This document shows, in pieces, positions 1 through 6,802 of a stretch of DNA of 9,097 nt. Where the stretch lies: positions 1-9,097 of the forward strand of contig HF990845.1 in the NCBI GenBank assembly GCA_000432855.1, in the 5' to 3' direction. A program made the translations under genes and the position numbers. The stretch's first letter is position 1. Each line of letters opens with the position of its first letter. This DNA is from Firmicutes bacterium CAG:822 (GTDB taxonomy: Bacteria > Bacillota_I > Bacilli_A > RF39 > UBA660). Under the pieces are notes generated by a model. It did not search any database and was not told the DNA's origin. It worked only from the letters and a program-made list of their open reading frames with translations.

Positions 1-194
1 TACCTTTTACAAAGCAAATTCCTAGTAAATAAAATGGAGCCTATAAAAGGCTCCTTCAGGGGGCATAGCGCAATGGGTAAATCATACCTGTTTAACCCCT
101 TTAAAATCAACGCTTTCAAGACGCATGGTTTAAAAATATTTAATCTTGCACAGCAAAATTTAACCAAATTGTTGTGCAAAAACTGTGCAGACAT
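1..194 (-). CDS. Possible partial open reading frame running off the left edge (doubtful)
   Basis: From an ATG at 192-194 the minus strand stays open for 64 codons to the left edge, beginning MSAQFLHNNLVKFCCARL. I do not recognise the product. It has no Shine-Dalgarno sequence: just upstream is the gajB terminator stem. A frame of similar length is open on the opposite strand (34-246), so at most one of the two can be coding. The 1-120 stretch is about 38% G+C, clearly higher than the neighbouring genes, so lack of stops may simply reflect composition. It could also be the edge of an insertion element or remnant. The whole 1-232 region holds no other gene that I can support. Confidence 0.15.
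   Translation of the reverse strand, partial: MSAQFLHNNLVKFCCARLNIFKPCVLKALILKGLNRYDLPIALCPLKEPFIGSILFTRNLLCKR
36..54. terminator. Small GC-rich hairpin, possible leftward terminator
   Basis: GGAGCC (36-41), a 7-nt loop and GGCTCC (49-54) form a perfect 6-bp GC-rich stem. On the minus strand it is followed by ATTTTATTTA, a broken T-run; on the plus strand only TT follows. It could be a second, leftward terminator or a terminator-like remnant. It also sits inside an open minus-strand frame, which argues against termination if that frame is real. Confidence 0.4.
146..190. repeat. TGCACA/TGTGCA boxes, inverted and direct repeats of unknown role
   Basis: TTGCACA at 146-152 faces its reverse complement TGTGCAA at 173-179, and a further TGTGCA follows at 184-189, 11 bp (one helical turn) after the previous copy. 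Between the arms lies an A/T-rich, partly symmetric segment. Such arrangements occur in operators and in the sites bound by tyrosine integrases, but no integrase gene is visible, so the role is open. Confidence 0.45.
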
Positions 195-197
195 AAG

Positions 198-234
198 AAA
201 AGCATATATAGGTTACGTAGCTATATATGCTTTT
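198..234 (-). terminator. Terminator hairpin ending the gajAB operon, possibly bidirectional
   Basis: AAAAGCATATATAG (198-211) and its perfect reverse complement (221-234) form a 14-bp stem with a 9-nt loop. The stem begins within the gajB stop codon. On both strands the stem ends in a short run of T, so it can act leftward for gajB and rightward for anything arriving from the left. The stem is AU-rich, with few G-C pairs, and the T-run is short, so efficiency may be moderate. Confidence 0.75.
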
Positions 235-1993
235 ATTCACTTATAATTAAATAATTATCATACCCTATACCAGGCAAATTAATAAGGCAACTACCCTTGC
301 ATGGTTTTATTCCAAATTTCGTAAGTTGATTTTTACTAAAAGATATAAATAATTCTTTCCTAGCTCGAGTTATTGCAACATAATAAACACTCAATTCATC
401 AATAAATGAACTTTCTATTCCATCATAATTGCTGCAATCAACACTACTGCAGTTTTTACATGTATAATAACTTGGAAAAATATTTCTTTCTAAATCAACC
501 AAGAATACAACATCTGATTCCAATCCTTTGAAAGCATGAATTGTTGCAACGATAACTTTTTCATCAATTTTATTCATATATTGTTTCAAACCATTATTCA
601 ATAAAACATCCATAATGAAAAATAATAAATCGTCAAATTTATAAGCACTTGATATTTCAGAAATGGAATCAATAAATTTTCTTAAAAGAATTAATAGTGA
701 CAAATATACTTGATTATTACTATCTTTGTACTTGTCAGATATTTCAACAAAACATTTTTCTAACACCTTTTTAGCTATTTTCCTTTTCTCATATATCTCT
801 CTATAAAAAACATTATATGCAGTTCTGTGAAAATCGATATATTCCTCGCCTTCGTCTGTAAATAATGCATTAAAAAATGGTATATTTTCCTCTTGTAGTT
901 TTTCCAACAATCTTTTTGTATTATCATTTCCATTGAAAGATTTAACCAAAATAGTAGAATTAGAGTTATTTTCAATATTTTCTTTTACTTTATTTATTAT
1001 CCATGTGTATTCTGATTCATATGTATTTGAACATATAATGTTTGGATGTGATAAATCAGTTATCAATTCTGGATTGTACGAATTATACCTAATATTTCTA
1101 TCTAATAGCAGTAGATTCTGATTATCTTCAAATCTATAATTATGATTTAATCTAACCAATCGCATATTATAGTCATTCTTTAATAAATTCATAATATTGG
1201 GAATAGCACCTATAAAACCATATATTCGTTGTAATGAATCTCCAAAAAATAATAGTTTAGTGTTACTATCAATAAGTTTTTTTAACAATTCATATCCAAG
1301 GACATTTGTATCTTGACACTCATCAATAACAATATATTCAAACAATGATTTATATTGATTATTTATTACTTTATTTTCATCAAATATTTTTAACACAAGA
1401 GTAATAATTGAATTGTAAGTCAAATATCCCGAAATAGATACTTTATCTAAAATAAGATTATTATACTGTGAATATAGAGAATTAAATTTGTCTATATTAC
1501 CTTCTTTAATAACTTGATCAAAATCATTAATTAATTCTTTTTCTTCATCTGTTAGTATGACTTTTTTTAGTATTTCACTATCATCTACAATATTAAATTC
1601 TTCAATTCTTTTTTGAAATTTTAATATTTTGCCACTATACAAATTTAAAATTCTTCGACATAGGCCATGATAATTTGACACCATAACCCTCTTAGATATA
1701 TTTTTTTCATTTAACATTTTATTACCGAGAATACTTGGAATTTGTTCAATAACATCTTTCTTAATTTTATAAGCTGCATTCACACTAAAAGTCAAAGCCA
1801 ATATCTTTTTGGTTGACGATAATTGTTTTGCTGCAATTTTGTAAGCAACAAAACTAATTAAAACTTTAGTTTTTCCACTGCCAGCTGCAGCTTCAACAAT
1901 TATTTTTTTCTCATTAGAAAGAATTATATTTATTTGATCATTATCTCCGTTATGTATTTGAGTTATTTTATCTATAATACTACTTTCTGGCAT
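233..1993 (-). CDS. gajB: Gabija protein GajB, UvrD/PcrA-like superfamily 1 helicase
   Basis: GajB is the helicase-like ATPase partner of GajA, thought to respond to DNA ends or nucleotide changes during infection. The 586-residue protein has the SF1A motifs in order: motif I AAAGSGKT (35-42), Ia LALTFSVNAA (65-74), II VIDECQDT (222-229), III LLFFGDSLQRIYGF (247-260), IV LNHNYRF (282-288), V ATIHAFKGLESDVVFL (483-498) and VI YYVAITRARKELFI (537-550). It is longer than the ~490 residues I recall for the Bacillus cereus GajB; much of the difference may lie between motifs Ia and II and between IV and V. Cysteines at 512, 515 and 520, with 565 and 569 near the C-terminus, form a possible metal site. 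The start overlaps gajA by 14 nt and has AAGGTGG 9 nt upstream. The TAA stop runs directly into a terminator hairpin. A generic UvrD/Rep helicase is the alternative, but the gajA partner makes Gabija much more likely. Confidence 0.92.
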   Translation of the reverse strand: MPESSIIDKITQIHNGDNDQINIILSNEKKIIVEAAAGSGKTKVLISFVAYKIAAKQLSSTKKILALTFSVNAAYKIKKDVIEQIPSILGNKMLNEKNISKRVMVSNYHGLCRRILNLYSGKILKFQKRIEEFNIVDDSEILKKVILTDEEKELINDFDQVIKEGNIDKFNSLYSQYNNLILDKVSISGYLTYNSIITLVLKIFDENKVINNQYKSLFEYIVIDECQDTNVLGYELLKKLIDSNTKLLFFGDSLQRIYGFIGAIPNIMNLLKNDYNMRLVRLNHNYRFEDNQNLLLLDRNIRYNSYNPELITDLSHPNIICSNTYESEYTWIINKVKENIENNSNSTILVKSFNGNDNTKRLLEKLQEENIPFFNALFTDEGEEYIDFHRTAYNVFYREIYEKRKIAKKVLEKCFVEISDKYKDSNNQVYLSLLILLRKFIDSISEISSAYKFDDLLFFIMDVLLNNGLKQYMNKIDEKVIVATIHAFKGLESDVVFLVDLERNIFPSYYTCKNCSSVDCSNYDGIESSFIDELSVYYVAITRARKELFISFSKNQLTKFGIKPCKGSCLINLPGIGYDNYLIISE

Positions 1994-3695
1994 TTAATAC
2001 CGCCACCTTAATTATATTATAATATACATCCGGAATATCATCTTTAATTGTATTATTAGCAAGACATATACTAAAGTTTGTATTTTTATTGCCATATAAC
2101 CATGTTGTAAGCACAAGAATTTTTTGATTTTGATTGTCCTTAGTCATTTTTAATGCATCTATTAATTTATAATCTTTTTCATCAACGTCTGATAGTCTAA
2201 TCCTTTTTTGAACTTTAGATATTTGAGATCCTTGAATAATCAAATCCTTTCTTTGCCCAATATCATTTAAAATATTATATAAAATATGAGTTCGATTATG
2301 CGATAATAGATTCATAATATATTCTTCTTCAAAAAAAGTATATTTGGTAGATACAACATTTTTATATGAAGGATTGTATTTATCTTTATCCATTACAGCA
2401 TTTGCATTTATTCCATAATGATTGAGTATTTTTACTAAAGAAGGAATCGAATCTGCTCCGTCGGCTTGAATTATACCAATATTATAATCATCTAAATTTA
2501 TTCCCATATTATTGGCAAAAATAGGTAAAACTACTCGTTCTGTTGGACCTTCAACTAAAATACAAGATTTAGCAAAAAAGGCTTCTTTAATTCTATCATT
2601 TTGAAGAACAAAATGTTTTTCATCTTTATCATCAAAATCACAGTCGAAATCTGTATATGCTCTAACATCACCTTTATAAAAGTCTAAACGAACTATTTCA
2701 TGAAAATTTGTTGATACAATATTTGGAGAATGTGTAACTATAAATAGTTGCCCAAAAATACCATCTAAGCCAAAAACTTGCTTTATAAGTTCTAGAAATT
2801 TCAGATCATTATTATTTATAATATTTCTAATATCATTTATTACGCTACGTTGCATATATGGATGAAGATGTATTTCAGGTTCATCAAGCAACACAAAAAT
2901 ACTTATATATCTTTTGTTATCAGAAGTAGTTATTATGCTATCTGAATTATTGTCAACTGTTTGCATTATCTTATTTAATAACTCAAAATATATATATGAA
3001 CTAAATCTAACACCACTTCCCATCTTGTTTACAGACATTTCATCTTCGTCTTTTAATTCTATTAATCTAGGTAATAAATCGATTATATTATGTTCAAAAT
3101 TTACAGACAGATTATTGTTATTAATAAAATTAATCAATTTTAATATTTGATTCAAATGTTTCGAAATATTATCAATTTTTTCTGGATTAACAAGTTCATC
3201 CACATTTATTTTATTTTCACTTATATAATTTTCTATTAAATTATTTAAGAATTTACCACTATTCTTGGTCTTCATGAAATTTAATTCATCAGGCGCATTT
3301 ATTGTATTGTAGTAAACACAAGGTAAATTTCTAATTTTCTGATAGCTTATAGCAGTCGCAGTATCAACATGATAGTATTCTATTCTATCATTAGGAGATT
3401 CTTGTATAGCTCTTATGCTTATAATATTAGAATCCCCAACATCGAACATATCATCAAAATATCCCAATTCAATGTCATTTAAAAACAAACTAACTTCAAT
3501 TTCTATTGGTGAATTCACATCATTGAAATCATCTTCATTAAAACTTGATTTTGTAAAAAAATAATTAATTGCTTCTAATGTATTACTTTTTCCAATGCCA
3601 TTATTTCCAAGTATGTATTTAATGTTATTACCATTATTAATTTCTAACTTTTTTAGATTTCTAAAATTATTAATTTTCAACTTCTTAATTATCAT
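1980..3695 (-). CDS. gajA: Gabija protein GajA, OLD-family ATPase with Toprim nuclease domain
   Basis: GajA is the nucleotide-regulated DNA endonuclease of the Gabija anti-phage system; it assembles into a multimeric core that binds GajB. This protein has 571 residues, near the length of characterised GajA. The ABC/SMC-like ATPase comes first: N-terminal IKKLKINNFRNLKKLEI, Walker A GNNGIGKS (30-37), signature-like GSGVRF (226-231), Walker B VLLDEPEIHLHP (268-279, D271-E272) and switch histidine in VTHSP (H322). The Toprim nuclease follows at about 376-490: ILVEGPTE (379-386, catalytic Glu candidate E382), ADGADS (411-416) and MDKDK (435-439). The final ~80 residues match the OLD C-terminal region in position. 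All key residues look present. The ATG has GAGGT 6 nt upstream. The TAG stop lies inside gajB, overlapping by 14 nt. An OLD nuclease followed directly by a UvrD-like helicase defines Gabija, separating it from a lone OLD protein. Confidence 0.93.
   Translation of the reverse strand: MIIKKLKINNFRNLKKLEINNGNNIKYILGNNGIGKSNTLEAINYFFTKSSFNEDDFNDVNSPIEIEVSLFLNDIELGYFDDMFDVGDSNIISIRAIQESPNDRIEYYHVDTATAISYQKIRNLPCVYYNTINAPDELNFMKTKNSGKFLNNLIENYISENKINVDELVNPEKIDNISKHLNQILKLINFINNNNLSVNFEHNIIDLLPRLIELKDEDEMSVNKMGSGVRFSSYIYFELLNKIMQTVDNNSDSIITTSDNKRYISIFVLLDEPEIHLHPYMQRSVINDIRNIINNNDLKFLELIKQVFGLDGIFGQLFIVTHSPNIVSTNFHEIVRLDFYKGDVRAYTDFDCDFDDKDEKHFVLQNDRIKEAFFAKSCILVEGPTERVVLPIFANNMGINLDDYNIGIIQADGADSIPSLVKILNHYGINANAVMDKDKYNPSYKNVVSTKYTFFEEEYIMNLLSHNRTHILYNILNDIGQRKDLIIQGSQISKVQKRIRLSDVDEKDYKLIDALKMTKDNQNQKILVLTTWLYGNKNTNFSICLANNTIKDDIPDVYYNIIKVAVLNARK
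2003..2009 (-). promoter_or_regulatory. Ribosome-binding site AAGGTGG for gajB, inside gajA
   Basis: AAGGTGG on the minus strand lies in the last codons of gajA, 9 nt before the gajB ATG at 1993. It supports that start and a reinitiation-type coupling across the 14-nt overlap, although ribosomes could also bind directly. Confidence 0.6.
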
Positions 3696-3732
3696 TGTAC
3701 TACCTCATTTGCATATATTAATATCCTTTATT

Positions 3733-3797
3733 TATGACACTTATGACACTTATTTTTAGGTACCCACCACACACATTCAAGTGACACAAGTGACATA
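3733..3797. repeat. Inverted pair of tandem repeats in the mcrC-gajA gap, possible operator or hairpin
   Basis: The 108-nt gap 3696-3803 is mostly taken up by this array. The left arm (3733-3752) is two tandem copies of TATGACACT-like units, ATGACACTT twice. The right arm (3778-3797) is AAGTGACAC followed by AAGTGACAT. Reverse-complementing the right arm gives a sequence matching the left arm at 16 of 20 positions, with mismatches regularly spaced (consensus TATGNCACTTNTGNCACTTN). The spacer is 25 nt (3753-3777), with a C/A-rich CCACCACACACA stretch. No T-run follows on the minus strand, so an intrinsic terminator is unlikely. Four half-sites of one motif just upstream of gajA suggest a regulator binding array; structured RNA or a recombination scar are alternatives. 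A clear promoter is not visible: only a weak TATTAA/TAATAT-like -10 near 3714-3724 without a good -35. Confidence 0.7.
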
Positions 3798-3803
3798 TAA
3801 TAT

Positions 3804-4898
3804 CTATGATAATTCTTTTTTCTTTTTCTCGGCTAATTCTACATCTACTATAGATAACAAGTCATAACTAATTTCTTTCCAATTTTTTGATAAGTCAATG
3901 GTGATAAATTGTATTTTTGCATCTTGAACACCATCGTTATTAGAAACAACTTTTGCATTATAAGATTCATTAATCGGATCCAAATCAAAAGGAAGTGGAT
4001 ATAGCAAAATCCCTCTAAGACTATTTGTTACATTAATGTTATTTAAGTATGCAAGCATTTGATACATATTTGCACTTATTAAAGTTTTCTTATCATAATT
4101 TGTAGATAAGTACTCCTTATAATATTTTGTGTCTAAAATAATAGTTTCATCTTTTGAATATATAAGTGTATCCATTTTCATATCAGGTAATAATTCATTA
4201 TTTCCACCTTCAAAGTTCCACTTAAGAACACTTTGATATTTTACTTTATATTTTTTATCTAATTCATAACTATAAAATTTATTTACAAATAACTCAAAGA
4301 TAGAATTCATGTTTTTATCGTCGTTAAATAAATCAAAAAATTCATACTTACCTGTTTCTTCACTTAACATTTGATTATTATTAATCAGTTCACAAATTTT
4401 CAGAGTTAAGAAATAGTATTCGTTCATTCTATTAAATTTCAATTTTTTAAAAGAATTTTTATCTATTTCAATGTAATCTACTTTATTAAAATGGAAAATA
4501 ATATTATTCAATTTTTTCTTATTTTCCTTAGAAATATCACTTGCCTTATATAACTTTAATGCTATATTTTTTAATATCTGATTAAAGATATTATTCTCCT
4601 CAAACTCATCAAAATCACAATATATTTTACCATTAACTAATGTTTGCTTATCTAAAGTCGATTTAAAATCTATTCTTCCTTTTACCGATCTTAGGCAATC
4701 ATTTTTATTAATATATTCCTTGTATAATCCTTTTAATAATATTTTCTTAATATTAATTAAAAATAATTCTGCATATATATCTGATGATTTAAAATCATCG
4801 TTAGAATCAAGATTAGTTAAATCTATTGAATTCACTTTATCCCATATATAGCTATACATGAATAAAGCATTTTTTATAGGAACCTTAAATTTATTCAT
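3804..4898 (-). CDS. mcrC: McrC-like endonuclease subunit of the McrBC complex
   Basis: McrC binds the McrB ring, stimulates its GTPase and cuts DNA with a PD-(D/E)XK domain. The protein has 364 residues, close to the ~350 of E. coli McrC. The N-terminus (VPIKNALFMYSYIWD, residues 6-20) is typical of the family, followed by the VKGRIDF block (72-78) and an E-N-x3-N-x2-LK helix (101-110). The nuclease motif is LLPDMKMD (236-243) followed by ILDTKYY (254-260), giving catalytic candidates D239 or D243, D256 and K258; all essential positions look intact. The C-terminus is a charged Lys-rich tail. The start is supported by AGGAG at 4905-4909, which overlaps the mcrB TAG stop and sits 6 nt before the ATG, implying translational coupling and matched production of the two subunits. 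It is the last gene of the restriction operon; an inverted-repeat array starts 7 nt after its stop. Confidence 0.93.
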   Translation of the reverse strand: MNKFKVPIKNALFMYSYIWDKVNSIDLTNLDSNDDFKSSDIYAELFLINIKKILLKGLYKEYINKNDCLRSVKGRIDFKSTLDKQTLVNGKIYCDFDEFEENNIFNQILKNIALKLYKASDISKENKKKLNNIIFHFNKVDYIEIDKNSFKKLKFNRMNEYYFLTLKICELINNNQMLSEETGKYEFFDLFNDDKNMNSIFELFVNKFYSYELDKKYKVKYQSVLKWNFEGGNNELLPDMKMDTLIYSKDETIILDTKYYKEYLSTNYDKKTLISANMYQMLAYLNNINVTNSLRGILLYPLPFDLDPINESYNAKVVSNNDGVQDAKIQFITIDLSKNWKEISYDLLSIVDVELAEKKKKELS

Positions 4899-4907
4899 AA
4901 AATGCTC

Positions 4908-6797
4908 CTATAACATATCAGAATATTCTTTTACTTTTTCTTCATCATCAATCCAATATTCTTTTAATAATGGTAAAATTTCATATTTAACAATACTATT
5001 ATAAGAATTTTGTAAGTCATCAACTTTTAATTTATCAACAAAATAACTATGTCCAATTTTAAATCCTTTATTTAAATCGTTTTCAATATTTTCATTAATC
5101 TTATTAAATTTAGTACATAATTGTTCAACAAAATCTGCATTAATATTGTTTTTATTTGTTAAATACTTTTTAAATTCAGGTTTACTAAATGCAGGATCCA
5201 CTTCATAAAAAGCAAATCTTCTTCTTAATGCATAATCAACCATTGCTAATGATCTATCAGCTGTATTCATCATTCCAATAATGTAAACGTTATTAGGAAC
5301 ATAGAAAACATCTCCAGAATAAGGTAAAACAACCTTTTCTTCTTCTCTTTTATCATTTTCTATTAATAGCATTAATTCACCAAGAATTTTACTTAAATTA
5401 CCTCTATTAATCTCGTCTATTATACAATAATATTTATTATTCTTATCATTTTTAGCTTTTTCGCAAAATTCTTTAAAGACACCATCTTTAAGCTCAAACT
5501 CATTATTCTTATTAGGTCTAATACCTTCAATAAAATCTTCATACGAATAACTTTGATGAAATTGTAAAGAAAGTATTTTACTTTCATCCTTTTCACCAAT
5601 AATTGAGTATGCTAATCTTTTAGCCATAAATGTTTTACCAACACCAGGGGATCCTTGCAATATAATATTCATTTTTGTTTCTAATAAGTTTCTCAAATCA
5701 TAATAATCATTTTCGTTCATAAAAACATCATCTAGGAAATTAGAAACTGTATACTTTTTATTAATTGTCGATTCATTTTCATCTTTATCATTTATAACAT
5801 CATCGATAAAATGCCATAAACTTGATCCCAAATATTGAGTATCATTATTATTAACTTCTGGAACATCTCTCCTAATATATTTATTTAATAAGAAAGATAA
5901 TTCTTCTGCTTGTAAATTGCTCTCACATGAATAACCAAAATATTGCATTAAAACATATAGCTTGTTTTTAGAACATATATTTAAGAATTTTTCTGGATAA
6001 TAAATATATAATAATTTTGTTAATAACATACTAGTACCACTTAGTAGTGGATACTTTTCAGCTGCTTTTATTGGTGAATCCGATTCTCCATATTCTTTTA
6101 AAAACATATATAATTGGTATTTAAAATTTTCCCAAAATTCTTGAGGATTATTAATTAATTGATTACCTCTTCCATAATACTCATTTTCGCTATGTTTATA
6201 AATTCCAAATTTAGCTGCCGTTGATCCTCCTATTCCTGGTCCAGCGTCTTTATATTCACCAAATTCTAATTTATAACATAAAGACTTTTTGTAATTTGTA
6301 CCACCTAATGCATATTCTTCTAATGATAATGTATTTAATTTTTCTAAAGGATATTCTTTCTTAAATTTTTCTCTTTTTTCAACACTATCTCTTTCATTAG
6401 TAACTAAATTAACAAGATTTTTATTGTAATACTTTTTAAATGCAGCAACAAGCGAAGTATCAACGTTTTCAACTGTATTTTTGGTTAATACCTCTCCTAT
6501 TTTTCTATAATCAGGATTTGAATTGTTAATTAAATAATCTCCAACGATTTTAACATCCATACCGTTATAAATATTTTTGTTATTATCATTATTTGGAATT
6601 TTAAAGAAAGCTAATACTCTTGATGCATCAAATCCACGTCCTTTATCATCATGATAATAATTATCCTCAATCGTTTTCATTGATGAACCTTTAAACAAGT
6701 ATTCATAAAGTACATAATAATTAAAATCATCAGTAAATGGATTCGAATCAATATGTTGATCTTCTAAATAAACTAATTTAATTCTATCATCATTCAT
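4908..6797 (-). CDS. mcrB: McrB-like AAA+ GTPase, motor subunit of a McrBC restriction complex
   Basis: McrB proteins form GTP-hydrolysing AAA+ rings that translocate DNA and activate the McrC nuclease. This one has 629 residues, against about 460 for E. coli McrB; the extra length is N-terminal. The motor covers about 355-629: Walker A GSPGVGKT (382-389), Walker B CIIDEINRGN (458-467, acidic pair D461-E462), the McrB GTPase signature MNTADRS (510-516) and arginine-finger segment DYALRRRF (521-528). Residues 1-345 should hold target recognition. They do not obviously match the DUF3578 or EVE/YTH-like domains of known type IV enzymes; a Gly-rich stretch PGIGGSTAAKFGIY sits at 187-200. The ATG start has AGGAG 8 nt upstream, overlapping the end of the DUF3883 gene, with only 5 nt between the genes. 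The TAG stop is 9 nt before mcrC. The motor assignment is very secure; which DNA, methylated or not, it recognises cannot be read. Confidence 0.95.
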   Translation of the reverse strand: MNDDRIKLVYLEDQHIDSNPFTDDFNYYVLYEYLFKGSSMKTIEDNYYHDDKGRGFDASRVLAFFKIPNNDNNKNIYNGMDVKIVGDYLINNSNPDYRKIGEVLTKNTVENVDTSLVAAFKKYYNKNLVNLVTNERDSVEKREKFKKEYPLEKLNTLSLEEYALGGTNYKKSLCYKLEFGEYKDAGPGIGGSTAAKFGIYKHSENEYYGRGNQLINNPQEFWENFKYQLYMFLKEYGESDSPIKAAEKYPLLSGTSMLLTKLLYIYYPEKFLNICSKNKLYVLMQYFGYSCESNLQAEELSFLLNKYIRRDVPEVNNNDTQYLGSSLWHFIDDVINDKDENESTINKKYTVSNFLDDVFMNENDYYDLRNLLETKMNIILQGSPGVGKTFMAKRLAYSIIGEKDESKILSLQFHQSYSYEDFIEGIRPNKNNEFELKDGVFKEFCEKAKNDKNNKYYCIIDEINRGNLSKILGELMLLIENDKREEEKVVLPYSGDVFYVPNNVYIIGMMNTADRSLAMVDYALRRRFAFYEVDPAFSKPEFKKYLTNKNNINADFVEQLCTKFNKINENIENDLNKGFKIGHSYFVDKLKVDDLQNSYNSIVKYEILPLLKEYWIDDEEKVKEYSDML

Positions 6798-6802
6798 ATT
6801 TC

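Noticed and set aside
34..246. Plus-strand open frame of 70 codons at the left edge
   Set aside because: No ribosome-binding site before its ATG, it spans two hairpins and the palindromic boxes, and its end overlaps the gajB terminator and stop; the opposite strand is open as well, so it is probably not coding.
364..369. CTCGAG, the BsuMI recognition sequence, within gajB
   Set aside because: A single six-base match in 9 kb carries no information about the specificity of this system; the parallel to BsuMI rests on gene content only.
775..1121. Short open frames on both strands inside gajB
   Set aside because: They are out-of-frame shadows of the helicase gene between motifs IV and V, with no ribosome-binding site or recognisable motif.
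2914..3150. Plus-strand open frame of 78 codons inside gajA
   Set aside because: It lies antisense within a well-conserved OLD ATPase gene, has no independent support, and reads as a low-complexity hydrophobic shadow.
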